Positions 43,759 to 53,125 are shown, numbered from the stretch's first letter. The stretch: DNA of 64,000 nucleotides from Planosporangium sp963837285 (GCA_963837285.1 CAWIMS010000003.1:496001-560000); one strand, 5' to 3'. The notes: generated from the letters alone by a model not told the origin. A program made the numbers and translations.

Positions 43759-44262
43759 ATGCCCGATGCAACGCCGCTGGCCGCGGAACCGATCAGTCCG
43801 GTTGAGCCGGCCGGGCCGGTCACGCCGGTCACGCCGGTCCGGAAGGTCGCCCTGCGCGACGTGCCGCCCAACCGCCGCCGTGGCGGCGACATCAGAGTGC
43901 TGCTGGGCCCCCGCACGGTCGGCTCCACGTCCGGCTTCTTCGGGGTGCTCACCCTCGCGCCCGGTGAGTTCGTGTCCGAGCACTACCACCCGTACTCGGA
44001 GGAGTTCCTGTACGCGATACGGGGCAGCGCGACGATCCGGCTGGACGGCACCGACCTTGTCGTCCTCGACGAGGACGAGGGGCTACTCGTGCCGATCGGC
44101 GTGCGGCACCGGGTCACCAACCCCACCGACGCCCCCGCGACACTGGCGTTTCACCTCGGCCCCCTCGCGCAACGGCCGGAGCTGGGCCACGTCGACACCG
44201 AACCGCTGCCCGGCGGCGGACCGCCGCTCGAGGTGGGCGGCGTCCCGGACGCGGCACGATGA
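43759..44262 (+). CDS. Cupin, polyketide cyclase-type (TcmJ/WhiE-II-like)
   Basis: The product is 167 residues from the ATG at 43759. After a Pro/Val-rich N-terminus come VPPNRRRGGDIRVLLGPRTV, GEFVSEHYHPYSEEFLYAIR with the metal-binding His/Glu set, and LVPIGVRHRVTNPTDAPATL. It corresponds closely to the cupin half of the fusion at 16338-17195, so the two loci carry the same function once as a free protein and once fused. TcmJ-like cupins assist ring formation or stabilise the PKS complex. It begins a tightly overlapping plus-strand operon with two SDRs and an ABC exporter. Confidence 0.85.
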   Translation: MPDATPLAAEPISPVEPAGPVTPVTPVRKVALRDVPPNRRRGGDIRVLLGPRTVGSTSGFFGVLTLAPGEFVSEHYHPYSEEFLYAIRGSATIRLDGTDLVVLDEDEGLLVPIGVRHRVTNPTDAPATLAFHLGPLAQRPELGHVDTEPLPGGGPPLEVGGVPDAAR

Positions 44263-44972
44263 CAGCCGCACCCGCGCCGGCGGCCGAGATGTCGCGCGCC
44301 GCCGCGGCCTTCGACCTGCGTGGCCGGCGGGCACTCGTGACCGGCGGTACCCGCGGCACCGGTCGTGCCATCGTGCTGGCACTCGCGCTGGCCGGCGCCG
44401 ACGTGGCCACCTGCCATCGCCACGCCGGCCCGGACGCGGACACCCTGGCCGGCCAGCTCGCCGAGATCGGTGGCGACCATCACATCGTGCGGGTCGACGC
44501 GCGCCGTGCCGAGGACGTGGCGGCGCTGACCGACGTCTGCCGGTCCCGCTTCGGCACCCTGGACATCGTCGTCAACGCGGTCGGCGCGCGCCGTCCAGCT
44601 CCCTTCGCCAGCCTCGACCTGGCCGACTGGCGCGGTGCGATCGACGCCACCCTCACCACGGCGTTCCTGGTCACCCACGGCGCCCTGCCGCTGCTGTCCC
44701 GCCAGGCGTGCGTGGTCACCATCGGCGGCCGGGCGGCCGAGCACGGGATGGCCGGCGCTGTCCACGACACCGCCGCCCAGGCGGCACTGGTCGGCTTCAC
44801 CCGATCGCTGGCCAAGGAACTCGGCCCGGCGGGGGTGCGGGTCAATCTGGTCGCCGCCAGCCAAGACACCGCCAGCCCGGTCGACGTCGCGGCCGTCGTG
44901 CTGTTTCTGGCCAGCGACGAGGCCGGGTTCATCACCGGCGAGACGTTCCCCGTCGACGGCGGTACGCCATGA
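44259..44972 (+). CDS. SDR-fold protein lacking the catalytic residues (ketoreductase-like 1)
   Basis: The product is 237 residues. The Rossmann motif RRALVTGGTRGTGRAIVLAL is intact and FGTLDIVVNAVGARRP is present. At the catalytic positions Ser is Gly (VVTIGGRAAEHG), Tyr is Asp and Lys is Gln (AVHDTAAQAAL, where intact relatives read HYTAAKAGM). The C-terminus FLASDEAGFITGETFPVDGG is normal for the family. It can probably bind NADPH or a partner but should not reduce ketones by the usual mechanism. It overlaps the cupin and the next SDR by four bases each. It may act as a structural subunit of the ketoreductase, or as a cyclase using the fold. Confidence 0.85.
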   Translation: MTAAPAPAAEMSRAAAAFDLRGRRALVTGGTRGTGRAIVLALALAGADVATCHRHAGPDADTLAGQLAEIGGDHHIVRVDARRAEDVAALTDVCRSRFGTLDIVVNAVGARRPAPFASLDLADWRGAIDATLTTAFLVTHGALPLLSRQACVVTIGGRAAEHGMAGAVHDTAAQAALVGFTRSLAKELGPAGVRVNLVAASQDTASPVDVAAVVLFLASDEAGFITGETFPVDGGTP

Positions 44973-45706
44973 GCCCGCGGCTGGACGGCCGGCACGCCGT
45001 GGTCACCGGCGGTACCCGCGGGGTGGGGCGGGCCATCTCGCTCGCGCTCGCGGCGGCGGGTGCCGGGGTGCTCGCCTGCTACCGCGGTGACGACGAAGCC
45101 GCCGCCCGCATCGCCGGCGAGCGCGACTGGACGGCGCAGCGATGCCATCTCCTGAGGGCCGACCTGTGCACCGAGGCCGGCCGCGCGGAGCTGGCCAGCG
45201 CCGCCCGCGAACGCTTCGGCGGCGTGGACATCCTCGTCAACAACTTCGGCACCTATGCTCCGGCCCCATTGGCGAGCCTGGACAGCCAGGCGCTGGCCGG
45301 ATCGCTGGCGGACAACCTGACCGCGCATCTGCTGGTGACGCGGGCCATGCTGGCGCTGCTGCGCGACGGCGGCGCGATCGTGAACATCGGTGCCGGCATG
45401 GCCGACCGCGGCCGCCCGGAGCACGTGGCGTTCACCACGGCGAAGGCGGGCCTGCGCGGCTTCACCCGGTCGCTGGCCAAGGAGCTCGCGCCGCGCCGCA
45501 TCCGGGTGAACACGGTCGCACCCGGCGTGGTGGACACCGAGCGCGGCCTGGACCTGCCGCCTCCGGTACGGGAGGCGATCCGCTCCGCCATCCCGCTGCG
45601 CCGTTTCGCCACCCCTGCCGACGTGGCCAACCTTGTCGTATTCCTCGCCAGTGACGTCGCCGGGTTCGTCGCCGGCGCCACGGTCAGGGTCGACGGCGGA
45701 ATCTGA
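44969..45706 (+). CDS. SDR-fold protein with altered catalytic residues (ketoreductase-like 2)
   Basis: The product is 245 residues. HAVVTGGTRGVGRAISLALA binds the cofactor, and VDILVNNFGTYAPAPL follows. The catalytic Ser is Ala (IVNIGAGMADRG) and Tyr is Phe (VAFTTAKAGLRGF), while Lys is kept. PGVVDTERGLDLPPPVREAI and FLASDVAGFVAGATVRVDGG complete the fold. It is translated from an ATG overlapping the previous SDR. Together the pair could form a heterodimer or heterotetramer. The only SDR in the window with an intact Ser-Tyr-Lys set is at 56053-56787. Confidence 0.85.
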   Translation: MSPRLDGRHAVVTGGTRGVGRAISLALAAAGAGVLACYRGDDEAAARIAGERDWTAQRCHLLRADLCTEAGRAELASAARERFGGVDILVNNFGTYAPAPLASLDSQALAGSLADNLTAHLLVTRAMLALLRDGGAIVNIGAGMADRGRPEHVAFTTAKAGLRGFTRSLAKELAPRRIRVNTVAPGVVDTERGLDLPPPVREAIRSAIPLRRFATPADVANLVVFLASDVAGFVAGATVRVDGGI

Positions 45707-45721
45707 GCGGAACCGGACTCG

Positions 45722-48700
45722 ATGGCGCGGCGTCAGCGGTCGGCCCGGTCGGCCCGGTCGGCCCGGTCGGCCCGGTCGGCTCGGTCGGCCCGGTCGGCCC
45801 GCCACCTGCGCGTCGGCTGGATGCGCCGGATGGTGCCGTTCCTGCGGGCCCGCCGCGGCAACCTGGTGCTGGCCGCCGCGGCGACGGTGGTTGCCGGCGC
45901 CGGCAGCGCGGCCATGCCGATCGTCCAGCGCGAGCTGTTCGACATCGCGGTCGGGGCGCGGGCCGGCTCGCTGGGCTGGCGGCTGGCGGTGATGATCGCC
46001 ATCGGTGCGGTGATCTACCTGGGCTCGCGCGCGGCGTCCGTCCGCGAGATCAAGGCCGCCAACGACACCCAGTACCTGCTCTACGACGCGGTACACCGCC
46101 GGATGATGCAGATCGACGGCGGTGGTCGGACCCTGTCGCCCGGACAACTGGCGGCGCGGCTCAACTCGGACATCATGACCCTGGCCCGGGCGGTGGCCTC
46201 GCTGCCCAGGCCGGCCGGGCTGATCCTGTCGACCGCGTTGTCGATCGGCCTGATGCTGAAACTCAACCCGGTACTGACGGCCGTCACGCTGGCCGCACTG
46301 CCGATCCTGTGGGTGCTCACGCGGCGGTCCCGCCGGGTGATCCGACCCGCCACCTGGGCCGCCCAGCAGCAGGAGGCAGAGGTCGCCCAGGTGGTCAACG
46401 AGGGTGTGTCCGGTATCCGCGTGGTCAAGGCGTTCGGGCAGGAGCAGCGCGAGATCGACCGGATGGCCGCCGCGTCCGCCGTGCTCTACGGCGCGCGGAT
46501 GCGGATCGCCCGGTTGGAGGCGCGGCTGCGGCCGTCGCTGGAGGTGGTGCCGTCGATGGTGTACCTGGCGGTGGTCGGCCTGGGTGGCTGGCTGGTGCTC
46601 CGCCAGCAGATGTCACTGGGCACGTTCCTGGCATTCACCGCCTACCAGAGCCAGCTCATCGGTTCGGTGCGGTGGTTGTCCGACACCGTGCTGGGCCTGC
46701 AGGAGGCCGGCGTCTGCGCGAACCGGGTCCTCGACCTGCTCGACCTGCCGCCGGCCGTGGTGGAACGGCCCGGCTCGAAGCCTCTCGCTGACGTCCACGG
46801 CGCGGTGGAGTTCGACCGGGTGCGGTTCGGCTACTCGCCGACCGAGCCCGTGCTCAAGGGCCTGAGCCTGCGCATCGCGCCGGGCGAGACGGTCGCCCTG
46901 GTCGGCGCGTCGGGCTCGGGCAAGTCCACCGCCGTGGAGATGCTGGGCCGCTTCCACGACGCCACCTCCGGTGCGGTCCGTCTCGACGGGGTGGACCTGC
47001 GCGACGTCACGGTGGCCACGCTGCGCCACCAGGTCGGTGTCGTCTTCGAGGAGCCGTTCCTGTTCTCGGGCACGCTGCGCGGCAACATCGCGTACGGCCG
47101 GCCGGACGCCGACGACCGGATGCTCGCCGCCGCGACGTACGCCTCGTGCGCGGACGAGTTCATCCATGCCCTACCCGACGGGTACGACACCGCCGTGGGG
47201 GAGCGGGGCCTCACCTTGTCCGGCGGGCAGCGCCAACGGGTCGCGCTGGCCCGCACGTTGCTGACCCAACCACGCATCCTGGTGCTGGACAACGCGACCG
47301 GAGCCGTGGACGCCGAGCTGGAGCGCGAGATCTTCCGGCGGCTGCGCGGTACCCGCCGGACCGTCGTATTCGTCGCCTACCGCGGGTCGACCCTGGCGCT
47401 GGCCGACCGGATCGTCGTCCTGGACGACGGGCGACTGGTGGACGAGGGCGGTCACGACGAGCTGATGGCGCGCTGCGCGCTGTATCGGCGACTCGTCGAC
47501 CCGGCGGCCGGCACCGGCGGCGACGTCGATACCGGTGAGGCGAGCGGTGGGGCGGCGCGGACGGCTTGGCGGCCGGGTACGCCGGTGCGCGCGCACCTCC
47601 TCGCCGGGGATGTGCGGATGCGGGCCGCGGTCGCGGCGCTGCCGCCCGCGCGTGACACCGTCCGCGTCGACAGTGTCGACGTCGCCGCCGGTACCGGCGG
47701 CCACGGCCAGTTCTCGCTGTGGCGGCTGCTACGCCCGCACCGCGCGCTGCTGGTGGTCGGCCTGCTGCTCGTGCTGGCCCAGACGGGCGCCGGTGCGGTC
47801 AACCCGTACCTGCTGCGCCACGGGGTGGACCACGGCATCCTCGGCGGCTCGCCGCCCGCGCTGCTGTCCGCCGTGCTGGGTATGTTCGCCGTCGTCGTGC
47901 TCGGGCTGGCGGCCGGCGCGACCGCGAACGTGGTGACCGGGCGGGTCGGCCAGCGGGTCATCTTCGCCGTCCGTAACCGGATGTGGGCCCATCTTGTCCG
48001 GCTGCCGATCGCGTTCTTCGAGCGGCAGAAGGCCGGCCGGCTGTTGACCCGCATGGTCAACGACGTGGAGGCGTTCTCCAGCCTCGTGTCCGAAAACCTG
48101 GTCAACATGCTTGTCGCGGTGCTGACGATGGCTGGCGTGCTGGTCGCGATGCTGGCGGTCAGTCCGCCGTTGACCGCGCCGGTGGTGGCCGTGGTGCTGC
48201 CGTTCCTCGCCACGCTGTGGGCGTTCAACGCGAAGATGACCCGGGCGTACGGCCGCGCCCGCGAGCACGTCGCCGACGCCAACGCCGCGCTCCAGGAGAA
48301 CCTGGCCGGCATCCGCGAGGCGCAGGCGTTCGGCCAGCAGGCCCGCCAGCACGCCGAGTACCAGCGGGTCATCCGCCGCTACCTGGATTCCCGGCTGGCC
48401 GCGGAGCGGCTCGTCGTGGGGCTGTTCCCGGTGACTTCGTTCCTGCACGGGCTCGCGCTGTCGCTGGCGCTCGGCGTCGGTGCCTATCTGCTGGCCGCCG
48501 GCAGGCTCACCGCCGGGGGGCTGATCGCGTTCCTGTCGTGGGTCAACCTCTTCTACGGCCCGCTGCCGCAACTGTCGATGTTCTACTCGGACTGGAAGCG
48601 GGTGCGGGTGTCGATGACCCGGATGACGGAGCTGATGCGGGAGCGGCCCGCCACCGCACCCGGGGTGCGCCCGGTACCCGCACCCCGGCTGTACGGCGAG

Positions 48701-49450
48701 CTTCGCCTCTGCGACGTGCGCTTCCGGTACCCCAATGCCACGGTCGACGCGCTGCGCGGCATCGACCTGTGCATACCGGCCGGGAAGACGATCGCGTTCG
48801 TCGGCGACACCGGTGCCGGCAAGTCGACCATCGTCAAGCTGCTGGCCGGGTTCTACGAACCGACGGTGGGGCGGATCCTGGTCGACGGCGTGGACCTGCG
48901 ATCGCTGGATTCCAGCACGTACCGCGCCCAGCTCGGCTACGTCCCGCAGGAAACGTTCCTGTTTCCCGGCACCGTGCGCGACAACATCGCCTACGGGCGC
49001 CCGGCGGCCACCGACGAACAGGTGGAAGCGGCGGCCCGGGCGATCGGGGCGCACGAGGCGATCTGCGCGCTGCCCGGCGGCTACCGGCACGCGGTCGGCG
49101 AGCGCGGTGGCGCCTTGTCGGCCGGGCAGCGCCAGCTGGTCTGCCTGGCCCGGGCCTACCTCATCGACCCGTCGATCGTGCTGCTCGACGAGGCGACCGC
49201 GAACCTGGACCTGGTGACCGAGGCGGGGGTGCTGCGGGCGATGCGGACGGTGGCGCGGGGCCGGACCACGGTCGTGATCGCCCATCGGCTGCAGACGGCG
49301 ATGGAGGCTGACCGGATCGCCGTTGTCGTCGGCGGGCGGATCGTCGAGGTCGGCCGTCACCTGGAGTTGCTGGCTGCCGGCGGGCGCTACGCGGATCTGT
49401 ATGCCGCATCGGTCGGCCGGCCGGTGGTGGCGTCCGAGGCGGTGGCCTGA
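45722..49450 (+). CDS. Fused two-half ABC multidrug-type exporter
   Basis: The 1242-residue protein contains both halves of an exporter (TMD-NBD-TMD-NBD), which in bacteria are usually two genes. After an N-terminal Arg-Ser-Ala repeat, the first membrane domain leads to NBD1: Walker A VGASGSGKSTAVE, signature LSGGQRQRVALARTL. In NBD1 the catalytic Glu after Walker B is Asn (LVLDNATGAVD) and the switch His is Tyr (VFVAYRGSTLA). NBD2 is intact: GDTGAGKSTIVK, LSAGQRQLVCLARAYL, VLLDEATANLD, VVIAHRLQTAM. One degenerate and one active ATP site is typical of asymmetric exporters. Its location inside the cluster suggests export of the polyketide product and self-resistance. Confidence 0.9.
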   Translation: MARRQRSARSARSARSARSARSARSARHLRVGWMRRMVPFLRARRGNLVLAAAATVVAGAGSAAMPIVQRELFDIAVGARAGSLGWRLAVMIAIGAVIYLGSRAASVREIKAANDTQYLLYDAVHRRMMQIDGGGRTLSPGQLAARLNSDIMTLARAVASLPRPAGLILSTALSIGLMLKLNPVLTAVTLAALPILWVLTRRSRRVIRPATWAAQQQEAEVAQVVNEGVSGIRVVKAFGQEQREIDRMAAASAVLYGARMRIARLEARLRPSLEVVPSMVYLAVVGLGGWLVLRQQMSLGTFLAFTAYQSQLIGSVRWLSDTVLGLQEAGVCANRVLDLLDLPPAVVERPGSKPLADVHGAVEFDRVRFGYSPTEPVLKGLSLRIAPGETVALVGASGSGKSTAVEMLGRFHDATSGAVRLDGVDLRDVTVATLRHQVGVVFEEPFLFSGTLRGNIAYGRPDADDRMLAAATYASCADEFIHALPDGYDTAVGERGLTLSGGQRQRVALARTLLTQPRILVLDNATGAVDAELEREIFRRLRGTRRTVVFVAYRGSTLALADRIVVLDDGRLVDEGGHDELMARCALYRRLVDPAAGTGGDVDTGEASGGAARTAWRPGTPVRAHLLAGDVRMRAAVAALPPARDTVRVDSVDVAAGTGGHGQFSLWRLLRPHRALLVVGLLLVLAQTGAGAVNPYLLRHGVDHGILGGSPPALLSAVLGMFAVVVLGLAAGATANVVTGRVGQRVIFAVRNRMWAHLVRLPIAFFERQKAGRLLTRMVNDVEAFSSLVSENLVNMLVAVLTMAGVLVAMLAVSPPLTAPVVAVVLPFLATLWAFNAKMTRAYGRAREHVADANAALQENLAGIREAQAFGQQARQHAEYQRVIRRYLDSRLAAERLVVGLFPVTSFLHGLALSLALGVGAYLLAAGRLTAGGLIAFLSWVNLFYGPLPQLSMFYSDWKRVRVSMTRMTELMRERPATAPGVRPVPAPRLYGELRLCDVRFRYPNATVDALRGIDLCIPAGKTIAFVGDTGAGKSTIVKLLAGFYEPTVGRILVDGVDLRSLDSSTYRAQLGYVPQETFLFPGTVRDNIAYGRPAATDEQVEAAARAIGAHEAICALPGGYRHAVGERGGALSAGQRQLVCLARAYLIDPSIVLLDEATANLDLVTEAGVLRAMRTVARGRTTVVIAHRLQTAMEADRIAVVVGGRIVEVGRHLELLAAGGRYADLYAASVGRPVVASEAVA
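45733..45801 (+). repeat. In-frame 9-base tandem repeat (Ser-Ala-Arg)n
   Basis: A 9-base unit (cggtcggcc, with one C-to-T variant) is repeated about seven times at the 5' end of the exporter gene. It encodes the RSARSARSARSA stretch at residues about 6-26. The repeat keeps frame, so changes in copy number would only lengthen a basic N-terminal tail. Such runs are prone to slippage. Confidence 0.7.
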
Positions 49451-49513
49451 GCACCGAGACCGCCTCGTCCCGCGCTCGGCCGGTTCGCGAGCGCCGCACC
49501 GGATGGTAGGCCC

Positions 49514-50545
49514 ATGCGCCTTGGTGTATTCCTGTCCCAGGACAGCGCCCTGCCGGTGGTCGAGGAGGCGGAGCGGCTCGGCTACGCCGTCGCTCTGGCA
49601 CCGGAGGGATTCAAGTCCGACGCGGCCAGCGTGCTCGGCGCCGTGGCCGCGCGTACCCGCCGGATCGCGATCGCGTCCGGGGTGATGCAGATCCCGGCCC
49701 GCACACCGGTGTTGACCGCGCTGACCGCGGCGACGCTGGACGCCCTGTCCGGTGGCCGGTTCCGGCTCGGCCTCGGCGTCTCCAACCCGGACGTCTCGCA
49801 CGGCTGGTACGGCGTACCGTTCGATCGCCCGCTGGAACGCACCCGCGAGTACGTCGACGTCGTGCGGCTCGCGCTGCGCGGCGAACCGGTCCGCTACACC
49901 GGCCGGCACTTCGCCCTGCCGCCCGAGGGGGTCCAGGAGGCCGCGCACCTGCGGGGCGCCCCGGTCCGCGCGGACATCCCCGTCTATCTGGCTGCGGTCG
50001 GCCCGGCGAGCCTGGAACTCGCCGGGCAGCTCGCCGACGGCTGGATCGGCGTGTTCTGCCCGCCCGACCGGCTGGCGGAGTCGTTGCGGTACGTGCGCAA
50101 GGGCCGCGAACAGGTCGGCCGCGACCTGGACGGCTTCGAGGTGCTGCCGTCGGTGCCGATCAGCGTCGGCCCGGACCCGGTCGCCGCCGCCGCGGACGTG
50201 CGCGGCTACGTCGCCAACTTCGTCGGCCTGGGCACCCCCGAACGCAGCATCTACCACGCCCTCGTCACCCGCATGGGCTTCGGCCGGGCGGCCGACGAGA
50301 TCCGGGCCCGGCAACGGGCGGGGGACCGGGCCGCCGCGGCGGCCGCCGTACCGTTCGAGCTGGTCGACCGGATCTCGCTGCTCGGCCCGGCCGGGCGTCT
50401 CGCCGGGCGGTTGGCGGCCTACGCCGAGGCCGGTGTCACGACGCTCGGGCTCACCCCGCTGGCCTCCACTGTGGACGGCCAGGTGGAGGCCCTGCGGGTG
50501 GCGGCCCGGGCGCTGGACATGCTGCCGGCCCCGCTCACCACGTGA
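49514..50545 (+). CDS. LLM-class (F420-dependent type) oxidoreductase
   Basis: The product is 343 residues from an ATG. The luciferase-like barrel is seen in MRLGVFLSQDSALPVVEEAE, RLGYAVALAPEGF, IAIASGVMQIPARTPVLTAL, TAATLDALSGGRFRLGLGVS, PVYLAAVGPASLELAGQLAD and GWIGVFCPPDRL. Relatives use F420 or FMN to reduce or oxidise polyketide intermediates (family knowledge). No motif settles the cofactor, but actinobacterial cluster members are mostly F420-dependent. It follows the exporter by 63 bases on the same strand, and its end overlaps the convergent P450 gene by 11 bases. Confidence 0.82.
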   Translation: MRLGVFLSQDSALPVVEEAERLGYAVALAPEGFKSDAASVLGAVAARTRRIAIASGVMQIPARTPVLTALTAATLDALSGGRFRLGLGVSNPDVSHGWYGVPFDRPLERTREYVDVVRLALRGEPVRYTGRHFALPPEGVQEAAHLRGAPVRADIPVYLAAVGPASLELAGQLADGWIGVFCPPDRLAESLRYVRKGREQVGRDLDGFEVLPSVPISVGPDPVAAAADVRGYVANFVGLGTPERSIYHALVTRMGFGRAADEIRARQRAGDRAAAAAAVPFELVDRISLLGPAGRLAGRLAAYAEAGVTTLGLTPLASTVDGQVEALRVAARALDMLPAPLTT

Positions 50546-51719
50546 CCGGCAGTTCGGTGAAACCCTCCAGCAGCGCGCCGTCCTGGCGACGCAGGTCGTC
50601 GGTCGGGACGGCGAGCCGCAGGGTGGGGAACCGGTCGAGCAGCGCCCCGGTGGCGATGCGCACCTGCGCCCGGGCCAGGTTCGCGCCGATGCAGAAGTGC
50701 GGACCGAGGCTGAACGTGAGGTGGCCAGCCGCGTTGGACCGGGCGATGTCGAACGTGCGGGGGCAGGCGAACACGGACTCGTCCTGGTTGGCCGAGTCGA
50801 CCGCCGGGATCACGCTGGTACCGCGGGCGATGACCTGCCCGGCGACCGGGATGTCGTCGGTGGCGTAGCGCAGCATCGACACCGAGGAACCGACCAGCTT
50901 CCAGCGCAGCAGTTCCTCGACCGCGTTCGGCAGCAGCGCCGGATCGGCCCGCAACGCGGCGAGCTGGTCGGGGTGGCACAGCAGCATGGCGACGCCACCA
51001 CCGAGCTGCGTCGCGGTGGTCTCGTAGCCGACCAGCAGCAACAGCCGGCACCACCAGTGCAGCTCGTACTCGGTCAGCGCCCCGTCCTGCTCGTCGCGGA
51101 CCCGGATCATCGCGCTGATCAGGTCGTCGGCCGGCGCCCGCCGCTTGGCCTCGACCAGCTCGGCCATGTAGCGGTTCAGCTCCTCCATCGACTGCTTGAC
51201 CTGGGCACCGGAGAACCTGCTCACCGACAGGAACGCGTCGGTCCATTGCCGGAACCGCTTGGTGTCGTGGTCGGGTACGCCGAGCAGGTGGCAGATCACC
51301 CGGATCGGCAGCGGGAACGCCAGGGCCTCGCCCAGGTCGACCGGGCCGCCGCGGGCGGCCATCGCGTCGAGCAGCTCGTCGACGACCGCCCGGATGAAGG
51401 GCTCCAGCCGCTCGACGCGGGCCGGGGTGAACGCCTTCGTCACCAGGCGGCGCACCCGGGTGTGCTCGGGCGGGTCGGGATCGATGCGGGGGTCCTGGAA
51501 CATCCGGTTGCCGCTGCTGATCCGGGCCGCTCCCGGCCGGGTCAGGTTGCGGCTGAGCCGCGCGTCGGTCAGCAGGGCCCGCACATCGGCGTAGCGGGTG
51601 ACGAGTACCGCCTCGTCGCCGCTGGGCAGCGTGACCGGGACGAGTGGTTCGCGGCGCAGCTCGGCGAGCTCGTGCGGCGGGGTCAGCGCCCCGGGCCGGC
51701 GGAACGGGTACAGGATCAC
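50535..51719 (-). CDS. Cytochrome P450 (first of two)
   Basis: The product is 394 residues from a GTG with GGAGAGAGG upstream. The I-helix reads LLLVGYETTATQL, the K-helix AVEELLRWKLVGSS, and the haem-binding loop FSLGPHFCIGANLARAQVRI, with the Cys thiolate ligand. DPPEHTRVRRLVTKAF is typical of actinobacterial class I P450s. It would hydroxylate or couple a polyketide intermediate using ferredoxin; no ferredoxin gene is seen nearby. It lies 25 bases downstream of a second P450 on the same strand, in an operon of two. Confidence 0.9.
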   Translation of the reverse strand: MILYPFRRPGALTPPHELAELRREPLVPVTLPSGDEAVLVTRYADVRALLTDARLSRNLTRPGAARISSGNRMFQDPRIDPDPPEHTRVRRLVTKAFTPARVERLEPFIRAVVDELLDAMAARGGPVDLGEALAFPLPIRVICHLLGVPDHDTKRFRQWTDAFLSVSRFSGAQVKQSMEELNRYMAELVEAKRRAPADDLISAMIRVRDEQDGALTEYELHWWCRLLLLVGYETTATQLGGGVAMLLCHPDQLAALRADPALLPNAVEELLRWKLVGSSVSMLRYATDDIPVAGQVIARGTSVIPAVDSANQDESVFACPRTFDIARSNAAGHLTFSLGPHFCIGANLARAQVRIATGALLDRFPTLRLAVPTDDLRRQDGALLEGFTELPVTW

Positions 51720-51744
51720 GTTGTTCGCCTCTCTCCGGCTCGCC

Positions 51745-52935
51745 TCACCAGGCGACCGGTACCTCGATGAAGCCCTGGGTGAACGCGTCCCGCCGGCGGC
51801 GCAGGCACTCCACCGGCTCGGCCAGCCGCAGGCCGGGGAAGCGGCGCAGCAGCCCGTTCAGGCCGCAGGACAGCTGGACGCGGGCGAGCGGCGCGCCGAC
51901 GCAGAAATGCCGGCCGTGGCTGAAGGTGAGCTGCGGCGGGCCCGACCGGGTCAGGTCCAGCTCGCCCGGCCGGTCGAACGCGGCCGGATCGTGGTTGGCG
52001 CACTCCAGGGAGGGGATGACACTGGACCCGCCGGGGATGGTCACCCCGCCGACGTCGACGTCGTCGGTGACGTAGCGCAGCATCGACAGTGAGGTGCCGA
52101 CGACCTGGTGGCGCAGCAGTTCCTCGACCGCGGCCGGGATCAGGGTCCGGTCGCCGCGCAGGACCGCGAGCTGGTCGGGATGCGACAGCAGCTGGACCAC
52201 CGCGCTGAGCATCTGGTGGGCCGTGGTCTCGTAGCCGGCCAGCAGCAGGACGGTGCTCCACCAGCGCAGCTCCTGCTCGCTGAGCCGCCCGTCGTCGACG
52301 TCGGTGACCCGGATCAGGTCGCTGATGAGATCGTCGCCCGGCCGTTCGCGTTTGGCGTCGATGAGCTGGCTCATGTACTCCCACGGCGGCGCGGTGATGT
52401 CGACGAACCGGGACTGGTCGGCCGCCGGTACGCCGAGCAGCTCGCAGATCACCCGGATGCTCAACGGGTGGGCGAACGCGCGGCTCAGGTCGGCGGGTGG
52501 CCCGGCGTCGGCCAGCTGGTCGAGCAGATCGGTGACGATCTCGTCGACCCGCGGGCGCAGGGTCTCGACCCGGGCGGCGGTGAACGCCTTGGCGATGAGC
52601 CGGCGCATCCGGGTGTGCCCGGGTGGATCCATCTCGACCTGGTTCTGGAAGTGCTTGGTCGGCGTACCGGCCGGCGGGGTCATCCGCGCGATGTCGGGAC
52701 GGTTGCGGTTCTTGCTGATCCGCGCGTCGGTCAGCAGCGCCCGCACGTCGGCGTAGCGGGTGACCAGCCACGCCCGGTCGCCGCTGGGCAGCTCGACCGG
52801 GACGACGGGCCGCTGATGCAGGTCGGCGAATTCCGCCGGCTGGTCGACCGGCGACGGCCACGCGAACGGGTAGTGCGGGCACGGCGGCTGCACGGCGGTC
52901 GACGCCACGGTGTCGCGAACTGGTTCGGCGGCCAT
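51745..52935 (-). CDS. Cytochrome P450 (second of two)
   Basis: The product is 396 residues from the ATG at 52935. Conserved parts are DPPGHTRMRRLIAKAF, the I-helix LLLAGYETTAHQM, the K-helix AVEELLRHQVVGTS and the haem loop FSHGRHFCVGAPLARVQLSC. It resembles the downstream P450 throughout, so the pair probably arose by duplication, with separate oxidation steps. It is divergent from the SchA/CurD-KS operon, and the 190-base gap at 52936-53125 should carry both promoters. Confidence 0.9.
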   Translation of the reverse strand: MAAEPVRDTVASTAVQPPCPHYPFAWPSPVDQPAEFADLHQRPVVPVELPSGDRAWLVTRYADVRALLTDARISKNRNRPDIARMTPPAGTPTKHFQNQVEMDPPGHTRMRRLIAKAFTAARVETLRPRVDEIVTDLLDQLADAGPPADLSRAFAHPLSIRVICELLGVPAADQSRFVDITAPPWEYMSQLIDAKRERPGDDLISDLIRVTDVDDGRLSEQELRWWSTVLLLAGYETTAHQMLSAVVQLLSHPDQLAVLRGDRTLIPAAVEELLRHQVVGTSLSMLRYVTDDVDVGGVTIPGGSSVIPSLECANHDPAAFDRPGELDLTRSGPPQLTFSHGRHFCVGAPLARVQLSCGLNGLLRRFPGLRLAEPVECLRRRRDAFTQGFIEVPVAW

Positions 52936-53125
52936 CGGTCATCCCTTCACACGTGTCACTCGCCGGCAGCGTGGCGGCCCGGCCTCGACCGGGCGTCCAG
53001 TCCGGCTCGACCGCGCACCGGCAACCCCGGGACACCCGAGCGGCCTCGACCCGTTCCCCAGCGCTGCTGGAGCGCCACCGCCCACCCTGTCGTCACAAAG
53101 GACCTGACGTGGGGGTGGAGACGCG

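Noticed and set aside
45733..45801. CRISPR-like array
   Set aside because: The unit is 9 bases with no spacers and lies in frame inside the exporter gene; it is a coding minisatellite.
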